Shown here: piece by piece, positions 9,495-17,445 of the stretch
How the letters are laid out: every line of letters starts with the position of its first letter
How positions within the stretch are numbered: the stretch's first letter is position 1
IMG/VR virus record: IMGVR_UViG_3300028025_004744
Coordinates: 1-52,466 of that record
Direction: 5' to 3' (one strand)
Length of the DNA: 52,466 nucleotides
From: a virus
The notes under the pieces: model-generated
Databases searched by the model: none
Seen by the model: only the letters and a program-made list of their open reading frames with translations
Told to the model about the DNA's origin: nothing
Program-made: the position numbers and the translations under genes

Positions 9495-10307
9495 CTATTG
9501 ATTTTCTATTTCAGACTTTACTGACTCTGCAAAACTAATGCTTGGGCTCCACTGAATACTGCTTCTATTATCTATGCTTGGAAGAACCGTTGCATCTGGC
9601 AAAGTTAATATATTATAAGAAATACTAGACCCATTCTTTTTATATTCTTCTACAATATCAAGCATTGTCTTTTGTTCTCCAGTAAATATATCTGTAATTA
9701 AAAAATTACTATTTTGTATATATTCCATGGCTAAAAGATTTGCTTTTGCTATATCTGAAATATGAACATAGTCTCTTTTTGAGTCTGGATTATTTATCTT
9801 TATATTAGGGTTATTGCTAATTATTGAAAATATATTAGTACCGTTTTCATCACGAACAGTTTTAGTTTTTCCAACAAGATTAAAGTATCTTAAAATTGCT
9901 AATCTTTTGCATAAAAACTTTAACACCTTTTCTTCAATTAGTTTAGATTTAGCATAAGGGTTTGTTCTATTATAAACTGCTGCTGAAGAGGCAAACACAA
10001 CTGGAATATTTAAAACCCTTGAAACAATACCTACAAAAAAACTTGACAATAAGTTATTTAAATAATAAGACATAGGATTTTTTATAGATTCAGGAATAGA
10101 CTTTTTAGCAGATAAATGAATAATTGCTTTTGGTTTTTTTAAAGATACATAAAATAATTTAAAAATGTTTCTTACATCATCACCATTTTTTTTATCAAAC
10201 TCTATAACAGTATATCCATGTTTTATTAAAAGTTCTTTTGTTGCTGTACCAACATAACCCAAAGATCCAGTCAAAATAACATTAGCAGTTGTCAAGAACT
10301 TCTCCAT
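9495..10307 (-). CDS. NAD-dependent sugar epimerase/dehydratase (extended SDR)
   Basis: A 270-aa protein with GSLGYVG (residues 14-20), the NAD-binding glycine loop, a strand with IIHLSAKKS, FASSAAVY, and Y118-x-x-x-K122 (YAKSK), the SDR catalytic pair. DYVHISDIAKAN is typical of UDP-glucose 4-epimerase relatives. It is shorter than most (about 310-340 aa) because the substrate lobe is compact. It overlaps the upstream glycosyltransferase stop by 26 nt, so it belongs to the radical-SAM/GT operon and probably supplies an activated sugar to that transferase. Confidence 0.85.
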   Translation of the reverse strand: MEKFLTTANVILTGSLGYVGTATKELLIKHGYTVIEFDKKNGDDVRNIFKLFYVSLKKPKAIIHLSAKKSIPESIKNPMSYYLNNLLSSFFVGIVSRVLNIPVVFASSAAVYNRTNPYAKSKLIEEKVLKFLCKRLAILRYFNLVGKTKTVRDENGTNIFSIISNNPNIKINNPDSKRDYVHISDIAKANLLAMEYIQNSNFLITDIFTGEQKTMLDIVEEYKKNGSSISYNILTLPDATVLPSIDNRSSIQWSPSISFAESVKSEIENQ

Positions 10308-11199
10308 TTACAAAATCAAGACCTGCGAATGTTCCATATTCTGCTAAAGTTCTTTTTGTTCCAAGTAGATATTCTCCTACTGTACCTTCTGTTAATGTTT
10401 TGTAAATTAGCGCTCTAGAAACTTTATCTAACTTATCAAACTCATCAGGAAAGTCTTGCCAAAGTAGTTTTCTTTTATTTATTTCTACATTAGTATTATG
10501 ATTGTAGTATAGGTGATACATGTATTGTTGATCTGGAACAACTAGATCATAGCCATGAGTATAGGCTCTTGCTGCCAACCAAATCTCTTCTCCATAAAAT
10601 GCTATGTCTGTATTAAATGGTAAAAAACCTTTTACTGTAAATATAGATCCTCCAGAAACAGACTTTACAAACTGATTATTATCTTGAACTGGGGTTGATG
10701 TCTGTGATGGAATTCTTATTACCTTAAACTGTTCTGGTTTTTCATTAAACTGTATATTGCTAACACTATGTGAAGAAATTAAATCCTTTTCTACAAACTT
10801 TGAATTTATTGATGGATACCAATAATTTGCTGGATACATGGTTAGCAATGGCTTTTCAATTCCTTGAATCTGGTAGTTTAATACCGAATTTATTGCAACC
10901 TCATCCCAGTTTTTAATAAACCTTGAATGAGAATCACATTGTAAGTAATAATCTTCTCCATCATAAAATTGATGAGCAAGGGCTCTACCCATTCCAAGTC
11001 CAATATTATCTGGCGCTTTGCTTTCTGCATGTTTTACATTAGGCAAATCTGGAACATTAATCTCTGACTCATCAACATAAACTGTATGAACACCAAAGTT
11101 AATTGTGTGGTTTCCAGAAGACTGCTTGATTGCATCTAGAATTGTAGGGCTTACTTCCAAGTCTCTATATGCTGCTATCTGTATAAATATACTAGCCAT
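10282..11199 (-). CDS. GlcNAc-type (PF11397-like) glycosyltransferase, copy 1
   Basis: A 305-aa protein. The start MASIFIQIAAYRDLE is set by a TAATG overlap with the radical-SAM stop. IFIQIAAYRD, INFGVH, GLGMGRALA and CDSHSRF (D89, H91) match the family of UDP-GlcNAc:protein hydroxyproline/Thr N-acetylglucosaminyltransferases (PF11397). FYGEEIWLAARAYTHGYD and a YHLYY motif follow. A paralogue lies at 41778-42692. Its neighbours (epimerase, radical SAM and a Thr-rich structural protein about 1.7 kb upstream) suggest it modifies virion protein; that is inference. Confidence 0.82.
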   Translation of the reverse strand: MASIFIQIAAYRDLEVSPTILDAIKQSSGNHTINFGVHTVYVDESEINVPDLPNVKHAESKAPDNIGLGMGRALAHQFYDGEDYYLQCDSHSRFIKNWDEVAINSVLNYQIQGIEKPLLTMYPANYWYPSINSKFVEKDLISSHSVSNIQFNEKPEQFKVIRIPSQTSTPVQDNNQFVKSVSGGSIFTVKGFLPFNTDIAFYGEEIWLAARAYTHGYDLVVPDQQYMYHLYYNHNTNVEINKRKLLWQDFPDEFDKLDKVSRALIYKTLTEGTVGEYLLGTKRTLAEYGTFAGLDFVNGEVLDNC

Positions 11200-12203
11200 T
11201 AGTCTCCCCAAATTGCATGTACGCATGTTCTGCAAAAACTTTCAAAGGATTTAACAGTCATGCTCTTGTGCTCAATACTCATCCAGATATCGCTAATTGG
11301 TTTTTCATTAATATTACCAAATACCGTTTCAAAATCGTAATCATTGCAACAGATAAACGTATCTCCATTTGCGGCAACATGAAGCCAGCCATTTGGCCTT
11401 CCACCAACTTCTATTCCATTACCGCAGCCAATTACTCTTTCCTTGCCTCTTTTTTCTTTACTCTCAATAGCACTTTTATTTGTAATAATTTGATGAGTAT
11501 CTAAGTGACCATTTCTATCAACAAGGTACGGCATTTCATAAACTTGAAGTCCTGGGAATTTATCAACCCAGCCATTCTTCATTCTTGCAAGGGTACCAGT
11601 ATTAGGGTCCATATCCATCTCTGGAGCATCTTTAAGTGTTTGAATCCATCCACCATACTCAACAAGAGAATTTTTATTAATACCGTTTACCTGAATTGAC
11701 ATAGCCTTGCTTGCTACCATATCTGGTAATTGCTCTACTGCATATGTTACTTGTTCCATTAACTTGTCAAACATCTTTACAGGCTTACCAGTTGCTTTTG
11801 CCCATTCTTCTGGTTCTGATGCTGGTATATTAAAACAAATTCCATGAACAACATCTTGATATTCTCTAATAAGGTCAGTTCTTGCTTTTGTCAGAGGTGT
11901 TCCATTAGTCAATACAATGGTTCTTATTTTGTTCTTTCTTAGAACTTCTAGCATCTCTGGAAAGTGTTTATATAGTAACACTTCGTTATAGTGTGCGGTA
12001 TAAATAAAATCAAAGTTGTCAGCAACAAATGTTCCCTTGCCTGCCATTAATTGATCAATAATGTTTTCAAATACATCTATTGGCATGTTTGTTCTTTGGG
12101 CTAAAGGATTCTCGGCATACCTAACTGGACAAAACCAGCAACCTACATTGCAAAGACCGTTTGGATCTATTTGTGCCATAGATATCTTATACTGGTACTT
12201 CAT
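11199..12203 (-). CDS. Radical SAM protein with SPASM-like C-terminus
   Basis: A 334-aa protein. LCNVGCWFC provides the CxxxCxxC triad (C18, C22, C25) that holds the radical-SAM 4Fe-4S cluster. A TIM-barrel pattern follows (TIVLTNGT, GICFNIPAS). The C-terminus has more cysteines (IGCGNG, FICCNDYD, FCRTCVHA) with GNINEKPISDIW, as in SPASM-type auxiliary-cluster domains that act on peptides or sugars. It is the second gene of a four-gene operon, between a zinc ribbon and a GlcNAc-type transferase. Possible roles are peptide modification or sugar synthesis; the sequence does not decide. Confidence 0.88.
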   Translation of the reverse strand: MKYQYKISMAQIDPNGLCNVGCWFCPVRYAENPLAQRTNMPIDVFENIIDQLMAGKGTFVADNFDFIYTAHYNEVLLYKHFPEMLEVLRKNKIRTIVLTNGTPLTKARTDLIREYQDVVHGICFNIPASEPEEWAKATGKPVKMFDKLMEQVTYAVEQLPDMVASKAMSIQVNGINKNSLVEYGGWIQTLKDAPEMDMDPNTGTLARMKNGWVDKFPGLQVYEMPYLVDRNGHLDTHQIITNKSAIESKEKRGKERVIGCGNGIEVGGRPNGWLHVAANGDTFICCNDYDFETVFGNINEKPISDIWMSIEHKSMTVKSFESFCRTCVHAIWGD

Positions 12204-12204
12204 A

Positions 12205-12432
12205 CTACCACTTACCTATTGGACACTTTGCTGCTTCTAGTTTTGTTTTTATACTCATAATGCATCCACACTTTTTGCACTGTGTTGTAAGTTTAATTAA
12301 TTCTGGACAACCTTTACATATTGCTAGTCTTTCTTTTCCTAAGTTTTCATCTTGTGCATAATTGTTTGAATCAAGAACATGCCAAGGTCTTGTTTCTCCC
12401 TGAGCCTTTTTCCATTCTTCCCACTTTGACAT
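12205..12432 (-). CDS. DUF6171-type zinc-ribbon protein (copy 1)
   Basis: A 75-aa protein. The C-terminal half has ICKGCPELIKLTTQCKKCGC and ends AAKCPIGKW: paired cysteines that should bind metal. The N-terminus contains RPW. A close paralogue is at 17648-17857, sharing RPW, ICKGC, QTCKKCGC and KCP-GKW. It opens the operon with the radical SAM gene (1-nt spacing) and has ribosome site AAGGGG. Function unknown; it could be a small metal-binding or regulatory partner. Confidence 0.75.
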   Translation of the reverse strand: MSKWEEWKKAQGETRPWHVLDSNNYAQDENLGKERLAICKGCPELIKLTTQCKKCGCIMSIKTKLEAAKCPIGKW

Positions 12433-12451
12433 ATTTTTCCCCTTCTAACTT

Positions 12452-12865
12452 TTATATATTAATTATGTTTGTGCCATCCCAGATATCACCAACATTGGCT
12501 ACTTGTCCTTCTGGAACTTTAATTAAAGTTGTTTCACTTTCAAATATTGCTTCCATCTGACTATTTATTTCAGTGTTGAGTTGAGCAATTAATGTAAGAA
12601 TAATCATGTCATTACATAGGTAAGAGTATTGTCCTCTTGATGAACCTTCTATTAATGATGTAGGATCTCCCCCGTTAAACTGTATTCCATCCCAAATAGC
12701 ACCACTTTTAACTGATGTTCCAAATTCCGTTAAATTTCTAGAAACAATTGGACTACCACTTAATAAGGCGGCATCAATTCTTTCTTTTTTTTCATCTGGA
12801 ATGTATGTAAATATATTAAATATGTCCCATGTGTTTTGACTATTTTTTACTATACAAGCATACAT
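12452..12865 (-). CDS. Putative virion protein, unknown
   Basis: A 137-aa protein beginning MYACIVKNSQNTWDIFNIF. No family recognised. The C-terminal VPEGQVANVGDIWDGTNIIN is a short beta element like those in small phage tail proteins, and a related GAIWDGIQFNGGDP occurs earlier, suggesting two WDG turns. Ribosome site AAGGAG, preceded by a TATAAT-like box. It lies between the Thr-rich protein and the modification operon. Confidence 0.65.
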   Translation of the reverse strand: MYACIVKNSQNTWDIFNIFTYIPDEKKERIDAALLSGSPIVSRNLTEFGTSVKSGAIWDGIQFNGGDPTSLIEGSSRGQYSYLCNDMIILTLIAQLNTEINSQMEAIFESETTLIKVPEGQVANVGDIWDGTNIINI

Positions 12866-12893
12866 TTTTTCTCCTTATTATATAAGTATAACA

Positions 12894-13910
12894 TTACTCT
12901 CCACAGATTCCTGTTGCACAGTTACCAAATGCTCCACCACAAACTGGACCACCGTCACCGCAGAATCCTGATGGTGGATTTGTTGTAGTAGTTGCTGCTG
13001 CAGTTGTAGTAGTTGCTGCTCCAGTTGTAGTAGTTGCTGCAGCGGCGGTTGTGGTAGTTGCTGCAGCGGCGGTTGTGGTAGTTGCTGCAGCGGCGGTTGT
13101 GGTAGTTGCTGCAGCGGCGGTTGTGGTAGTTGCTGCAGTAGTAGTTGCTGGGGCACAGGCTGCTGGAATTCCAAGAAGTGAAACTATTTGCCCTGATGAT
13201 AATCCTGCTGTTTGGGTTGTTCCAGTTATATTAGTAATTCCAGATCCTGTAGGTGGTGATCCGTATCCACCAGAATAGTTGCCATTAAATCCGTTACATG
13301 TTACATAAATATTATATGTAGGTGCAGCAGTTGTTGTAGTTGCAGCAGTTGTTGTAGTTGCAGCAGTTGTTGTAGTTGCAGCAGTTGTTGTAGTTGCAGC
13401 AGTTGTTGTAGTTGCTACGGTTGTAGTGGTACAGTTAACTGCTGGATAAGATGTTCCAAATTGAACAGATCTTTGAGTTGGAGAATTTACGCATTGAGCA
13501 TCTAGATTATCTAAAGCCTGTGCAGATGAAGAAACGCTGCTTCCAAAGATTGCCGTTCCACCACAACATCCTGAAGCATACCAAGCCTCAAGAGGTGCTG
13601 CTGTAGTAGTGGTTGGTGCTGCTGTAGTAGTAGTTGCAGCAGTTGTAGTTGTAGGTGCTACTGTGGTTGTTGTTGCTGCTGTAGTAGTAGTAGGCGCTGA
13701 AGTTGTAGTTGTTTCTGGAGCAGAAGTAGTTGTTGTTCCTGGCGCAGATGTAGTAGTAGTTGGGGCAGCGGTTGTAGTAGTTGGGGCAGCCGTAGTTGTT
13801 GTAGGTGCAGCGGTTGTAGTAGTAGGTGCTGCTGTAGTAGTAGTTGGAGCAGGTGTTGTTAATAAATTTAAAAATATACCAATTGCGCTGGGATTACGAA
13901 ATAGTGGCAC
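12894..13910 (-). CDS. Thr/Ala-repeat (mucin-like) surface protein
   Basis: A 338-aa protein built from low-complexity (APTTTTA)n and (TTTTAA)n blocks that alternate with three short Cys-bearing modules: WYASGCCGGTAIFG to PAVNC (about residues 107-167), YVTCNGFNGNYSGGYG to AACAP, and a terminal GFCGDGGPVCGG. Such Thr-rich linkers are typical O-glycosylation substrates. The DNA carries perfect 24-bp and 18-bp tandem repeats, both multiples of 3, so copy changes would alter length without frameshift. It lies among fibre genes; a displayed, glycosylated adhesin is a plausible role but unproven. Confidence 0.78.
   Translation of the reverse strand: MPLFRNPSAIGIFLNLLTTPAPTTTTAAPTTTTAAPTTTTAAPTTTTAAPTTTTSAPGTTTTSAPETTTTSAPTTTTAATTTTVAPTTTTAATTTTAAPTTTTAAPLEAWYASGCCGGTAIFGSSVSSSAQALDNLDAQCVNSPTQRSVQFGTSYPAVNCTTTTVATTTTAATTTTAATTTTAATTTTAATTTTAAPTYNIYVTCNGFNGNYSGGYGSPPTGSGITNITGTTQTAGLSSGQIVSLLGIPAACAPATTTAATTTTAAAATTTTAAAATTTTAAAATTTTAAAATTTTGAATTTTAAATTTTNPPSGFCGDGGPVCGGAFGNCATGICGE
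13033..13128. repeat. Four perfect 24-bp tandem repeats
   Basis: The 24-bp unit (GTTGCTGCAGCGG, then CGGTTGTGGTA) occurs four times head to tail inside the Thr/Ala-repeat gene. Each unit adds eight residues. Confidence 0.95.
13324..13413. repeat. Five perfect 18-bp tandem repeats
   Basis: GCAGCAGTTGTTGTAGTT occurs five times without change, encoding (TTTTAA)n on the minus strand. A second in-frame minisatellite in the same gene. Confidence 0.95.
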
Positions 13911-13918
13911 GATAACCC

Positions 13919-14503
13919 CTAAGCAAACTTAGATTGAGATGCCAGACATGTAAAGGTAGCAGAAGCAGTTTTTCTAATCTGGATCATATACACATCTGTT
14001 GAGTTAGTATTTCCACCTGTAGGGGCTGTTCCACCCAGCCATTTTGGAGTAACGGCATTGCCATCAATTGTATATGAACTAGGATAGTATGCTGTTCCAC
14101 CATTTGGGTGCTCAAAAGTTACTGTAATAGATTCTCCAACTGCCATTAATGAGTTTAAAGTAGTTGATGCATTTCCACGAATATTTAATACGTAGTTTGC
14201 TGTTGAGTTGACTGTATAAATATGAACAGAGGATGTAACAACATTAAGGTGTACGGTTCCAGTAGCAGCCGTTGCTGATATTGCTGCTTTTTCTCTTGGA
14301 GATACTAGAGTTGTTATTTGTGTTTGTAAATTATTTAGTGTGTAAGCAATTGATGGATTTACAAGTTCTGCGGTATTTGAATTTGCAGTGTTATATGCTG
14401 TAGACCCATAGTGGTATAGTCTAAATGCTGCTTGAATGTCAGCATTGTCTGCATAACCAGGGATCTCCGTGGGATAAATTGCGCCGATTGATTCAGATGC
14501 CAT
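13919..14503 (-). CDS. Phage tail/fibre structural protein
   Basis: A 194-aa protein. The N-terminus MASESIGAIYPTEIPGYAD and AAFRLYHYGS is a pattern seen in phage tail appendage proteins. A helical part (LNNLQTQITTL) is followed by a beta C-terminus ending VYMIQIRKTASATFTCLASQ, which occurs as a cap on many marine and freshwater phage fibres. Ribosome site GAGGTG. No enzymatic motif. Probably a virion protein next to the Thr-rich protein. Confidence 0.78.
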   Translation of the reverse strand: MASESIGAIYPTEIPGYADNADIQAAFRLYHYGSTAYNTANSNTAELVNPSIAYTLNNLQTQITTLVSPREKAAISATAATGTVHLNVVTSSVHIYTVNSTANYVLNIRGNASTTLNSLMAVGESITVTFEHPNGGTAYYPSSYTIDGNAVTPKWLGGTAPTGGNTNSTDVYMIQIRKTASATFTCLASQSKFA

Positions 14504-14521
14504 GTCATTTCACCTCATTCA

Positions 14522-15085
14522 TTATATCACAACCGAAACAAATAGATGAACGGATGTTTCTGCATCAAGTGGACCCCAAGATCCATCGTATTCTGATGCC
14601 TCAAGATTTATTACTAAGTCAGTTCCAGATACTAATACGGAAGATAAAGATGATGCCAATGGGTTTGAATTTACAATTGAATGCTGGATACTAAAATTAT
14701 CTGCTGCTAGTCCAGTTACCGATGTTATGTCTGTTATTGGAATAACTATAGATCCACTACCAGCAATTGCACTTGTTCCTGAAACAAAAGTAACTGTGTG
14801 TATTTTTGAATATATTGCTGGATTGATATTTAAAACCTCTATCCAGGTATCTCCACCAGGCTCTGAAACATATTGATATAAATATCCATAGTCTGCTCCA
14901 GGAGATGAGTTAACATATATATCATTTAATATTGGGTCTAAGTTTTCATCTAGGTTTGGATTTCCTAGTCCAACAAAAAATTTACTGCCACGAGTTCCTG
15001 TTGGTCCGATATCAACTAAAAGTTCAATTGTTTCTGGTCCAGATAGAACAGTTAAGTCATCTGTAGATAACACTACGTTTGTCAT
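14522..15085 (-). CDS. Fibre-like structural protein
   Basis: A 187-aa protein. GPTGTRGSKFFVGLGNPN is a single collagen-like turn leading into DIYVNSSPGADYGYLYQYV, a pattern common in phage fibres. The rest alternates Ser/Thr/Val strands. Coupled to the upstream beta-sandwich gene by a TAATG overlap. It probably extends or caps that baseplate protein. Confidence 0.72.
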   Translation of the reverse strand: MTNVVLSTDDLTVLSGPETIELLVDIGPTGTRGSKFFVGLGNPNLDENLDPILNDIYVNSSPGADYGYLYQYVSEPGGDTWIEVLNINPAIYSKIHTVTFVSGTSAIAGSGSIVIPITDITSVTGLAADNFSIQHSIVNSNPLASSLSSVLVSGTDLVINLEASEYDGSWGPLDAETSVHLFVSVVI

Positions 15086-15441
15086 TAAACGGCACCAGTA
15101 ATATCATCTGTTACGGTAATTGATCCAGTAAGTAATGTAAAAATAACATCTGGGTTTGGCGCTACATCTGTAATTTGAACGTCATAGACATATGATGTTC
15201 CAGCAACTAGTTGTCTTCCTTGAGTAGGAGTAATTGTGCAGGTAACAATGTCGTTTGCTGTATCTACTGTTGCTGTTGCTACAATTTGTGTTCCAGTACT
15301 ACCACGTCTGTTTGCTATTGTAAATACTGCGGTATAAGCATCTAGTGCAAAGGTTGTACCATTTGCATTTTTTGGACGGATGATAAATTGATACGTGTCA
15401 CCACGATAGTAACTAAAATTATATGTGCCTGGAAATGCCAT
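15085..15441 (-). CDS. BppU/LtfC-like beta-sandwich protein (copy 2)
   Basis: A 118-aa protein with YNFSYYRGDTYQFIIRPKN, then AVFTIANRRG, TCTITPTQ and VYDVQITD: an immunoglobulin-like strand order. It shares the aromatic-x-x-x-RGD-x-x-x-F layout with 6825-7238 and 16290-16706. Ribosome site AGGAGG and an upstream TGG-TATAAT. Likely an adaptor joining a fibre to the baseplate. Confidence 0.7.
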   Translation of the reverse strand: MAFPGTYNFSYYRGDTYQFIIRPKNANGTTFALDAYTAVFTIANRRGSTGTQIVATATVDTANDIVTCTITPTQGRQLVAGTSYVYDVQITDVAPNPDVIFTLLTGSITVTDDITGAV

Positions 15442-15465
15442 TATTCCTCCTACTTTATTATACCA

Positions 15466-16203
15466 TTAACAGACTGATATATAGATACCATTTAATAATA
15501 TTGTGCTTTCTGAGTCTGTTCTTGCTTCTGGTCTTGCCCCGTAAGTCCTGATCTTTTGATCATCAATATAAACAGTTTGAGGAAATGACATATCATAAGA
15601 ATATTGATATTTAAGGTTTGCTACATAACAGGTTGGTGTTTTTTCATACTTTTCGTTAAATAGCCTAAACCACAACTCTGTATAGTTTGATTCTGTAGTT
15701 ATTGTAAAGTCATACCTAATATCAACTTTAGCCCCAAGCTTTAATCCTTTAAAATTAAACATATTGGTGTCTGATAACCAAAGTTGATTGCTGTTTTTCA
15801 TAATATAATTTTCATTAGATAACTCAAGGTTTGCATAAAAATTAATAGAAACCCAACCGTCATCTCCTCTTTGTGGCCCTAGCATAGTTGGCTTACTTAA
15901 TTTATTTTTATAATATACCCAACCTGGATACTGTCCTGAAGGAGAATCATACCCTTCTCCTCCTTTACCAGGCTCTCCACGCTCTCCTTGTGGTCCAGGC
16001 TTACCCTGATCACCCTTTGGGCCTTGAGGTCCTATATCGCCCTTATCACCTTTATCTCCTTTAGGTCCTTTTTCTCCAGGTTGCCCTTGAATTCCAGGTA
16101 CGGCAATATATTGTTTATCTAGTTCTTGAGGTGTTGAAGACTTTACAGCGTCTAAATAATTTTTTTTCTTTAAAGGTTGAGGTGGTTCCATGCTAGTTGC
16201 CAT
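15466..16203 (-). CDS. Collagen-like fibre protein
   Basis: A 245-aa protein. Residues about 40-85 are an uninterrupted G-x-y tract (GIQGQPGEKGPKG and onward, about 15 triplets), predicted to form a trimeric collagen helix. Residues about 90-245 form a beta domain with FNFKGLKLGAKVDIRYDF and LWFRLFN, perhaps a lectin-like head. Collagen stalks in phage normally link fibre parts. No strong ribosome site is visible. Confidence 0.85.
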   Translation of the reverse strand: MATSMEPPQPLKKKNYLDAVKSSTPQELDKQYIAVPGIQGQPGEKGPKGDKGDKGDIGPQGPKGDQGKPGPQGERGEPGKGGEGYDSPSGQYPGWVYYKNKLSKPTMLGPQRGDDGWVSINFYANLELSNENYIMKNSNQLWLSDTNMFNFKGLKLGAKVDIRYDFTITTESNYTELWFRLFNEKYEKTPTCYVANLKYQYSYDMSFPQTVYIDDQKIRTYGARPEARTDSESTILLNGIYISVC

Positions 16204-16212
16204 GGATCTATT

Positions 16213-16293
16213 TTACTTTACTTTATAAATCTTTGTTCCAACTTTAATTGCAGGTGGAAGGTTTACTTTATTTGAAGTTACTTTAACAATCAT
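16213..16293 (-). CDS. 26-residue coupled peptide
   Basis: ATG overlaps the upstream stop as ATGA. The product is basic (MIVKVTSNKVNLPP, then VGTKIYKVK). Its position between two structural genes and the coupling support translation. No function recognised. Confidence 0.5.
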   Translation of the reverse strand: MIVKVTSNKVNLPPAIKVGTKIYKVK

Positions 16294-16706
16294 AGTGTGC
16301 CACTTACATCTCCAAGAACACATATTGTTCCAACTACTGGAGTCCAAACAGTTTCAGCGTCCCCGCCTCCGCCAGATACTCCATCTCCAGGAATTGTAGC
16401 GGTAATGTCAAATCTTAATTCTGCAACAACAGGCTTGTATTTTGTACCACCCCAGTTTTGAGTAATATTTTTATCTGCAAGGATATACACAACGCCATCC
16501 TCGTATGTCTCAACTACTAATTCGTCCAATACATCTGATGATGGATCATACGCTGTTGCTGAAAAAACCCAAGCACCTGTGTCATATGGGGTAACTTCGT
16601 CATCTTCAAAAAATTCTACTTTAAGGTTTGCGTTATCTCCACGGACTACTGTCCATTGGATATTGGCTGGTGAAGCACCGAGTTTTTCAATTAAAGGAGA
16701 GCACAT
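16290..16706 (-). CDS. BppU/LtfC-like beta-sandwich protein (copy 3)
   Basis: A 138-aa protein with NIQWTVVRGDNANLKVEFFEDD, then strands WVFSATAYD and VVAELRFDI, ending VWTPVVGTICVLGDVSG. It is the third member of the local family; the ending is also similar to LVWTVAQGKITLLEDV in copy 1. An SGGGGD loop near residue 115 is an oddity. The ATG lies 8 nt after a TGG-TATAAT with no ribosome site. Confidence 0.72.
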   Translation of the reverse strand: MCSPLIEKLGASPANIQWTVVRGDNANLKVEFFEDDEVTPYDTGAWVFSATAYDPSSDVLDELVVETYEDGVVYILADKNITQNWGGTKYKPVVAELRFDITATIPGDGVSGGGGDAETVWTPVVGTICVLGDVSGTL

Positions 16707-16738
16707 AATATTAGATTATACCATAATTCATAACTGGA

Positions 16739-16777
16739 CACCCTAAGCGCAGTGGGGTGGGGGTAGAACTTAGGGTG
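16739..16777. terminator. Strong hairpin in the intergenic region
   Basis: CACCCTAAG pairs with CTTAGGGTG (9 bp) around a 21-nt G-rich loop on the plus strand. It lies between the minus-strand copy-3 gene and the membrane-protein gene, so it probably ends the message of the latter. No T-run is visible. Confidence 0.55.
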
Positions 16778-16823
16778 CCAGCCTTCACATTATAACATTA
16801 ATTTATACCAGTATACATAAAAG

Positions 16824-16860
16824 TATAACAAAAAGTTATATATATGGTAACAAAAAGTTA
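16824..16860. repeat. Two copies of a TAACAAAAAGTTA palindrome
   Basis: TATAACAAAAAGTTATA at 16824-16840 and TAACAAAAAGTTA at 16848-16860; a degenerate ATCAAAGAGTTATA follows at about 16875. A further perfect 17-bp copy lies at 17885-17901. The rest of the 16778-16999 gap is AT-rich with no gene I can support. Confidence 0.7.
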
Positions 16861-16999
16861 TATTCCAAATTGTTATCAAAGAGTTATAATCAGCCAGGGT
16901 ATTAAAGTTGAAAACAAAGAACTTTTGGTGTATACTTAAATATATATAAGAAAGAATATACTATAGTTAAGTTTTTTAAAGATAGTTTATATATAGTAG

Positions 17000-17287
17000 T
17001 TATTTAGAATTTTTAGAAATATAGTTAATCAATATATCATACATATGATCTAGTTTATCATTGTACGCTGCTCTAGTTTTAGCAGATCTTTCTTGTTCAA
17101 GTTTAATGAACTTAATCTCATCACGCATGGAGGTTCCGCCGTTGGTTTTAGTTTCGGCACGGATATCTTCTATTGCTTCGGCAATAGGACGAATCTGAAC
17201 CTTTATATACCAGCGAATTGAACTAACTATAATCGCTCCAATTGAAAGCAATGCAAGAATAAATTGAGCCCAATCGGTGGTTGTCAT
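17000..17287 (-). CDS. DUF2746-like single-helix membrane protein
   Basis: A 95-aa protein starting MTTTDWAQFILALLSIGAII; this start, not a longer one at 17410, puts the membrane helix at the N-terminus and lies 9 nt after TATAAT. Then come a short linker, a helix with ETKTNGGTSMRDEI and a coiled-coil tail. The TNGG-S-x-RD motif after one helix is typical of actinophage DUF2746 proteins found near lysis or tail genes. It may be a holin-like or tape-associated protein; role not established. Confidence 0.7.
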   Translation of the reverse strand: MTTTDWAQFILALLSIGAIIVSSIRWYIKVQIRPIAEAIEDIRAETKTNGGTSMRDEIKFIKLEQERSAKTRAAYNDKLDHMYDILINYISKNSK

Positions 17288-17320
17288 GATAAACCTATTA
17301 TACATTATTTTTATTTTAAA

Positions 17321-17348
17321 TTTCGGCGGGATACGAGTTAAGCCGAAA
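17321..17348. other. Inverted repeat in the divergent region
   Basis: TTTCGGC and GCCGAAA pair across 14 nt. On the minus strand this precedes an AT-rich stretch and the membrane-protein start, so it could act as an attenuator. A minus-strand TTGTCA-N12-TATACT lies just upstream (17353-17376). Confidence 0.4.
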
Positions 17349-17410
17349 ATAGAGTATACAAACCTCCCCCTGACAACATATGGCATATAATGCCTAACAA
17401 TGTCAAACAC

Positions 17411-17439
17411 TGGACATATGCTCTCATATCTGCTATAAT
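17411..17439 (+). promoter_or_regulatory. Promoter of the first early-type gene (leaderless)
   Basis: TGGACA, 17 nt, extended -10 TGC-TATAAT, then 6 nt to ATG 17446. Confidence 0.7.
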
Positions 17440-17445
17440 TGTATT

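Noticed and set aside
12878-13174. Gln/Pro/Leu-rich alternative frame in the Thr-rich gene
   Set aside because: An alternative frame of the 24-bp repeats; tandem repeats keep all frames open by chance. The Thr/Ala frame contains the ordered Cys modules.
13033-13413. CRISPR-like spaced repeats
   Set aside because: The repeats are head to tail without spacers and lie in a coding frame; this is a minisatellite.
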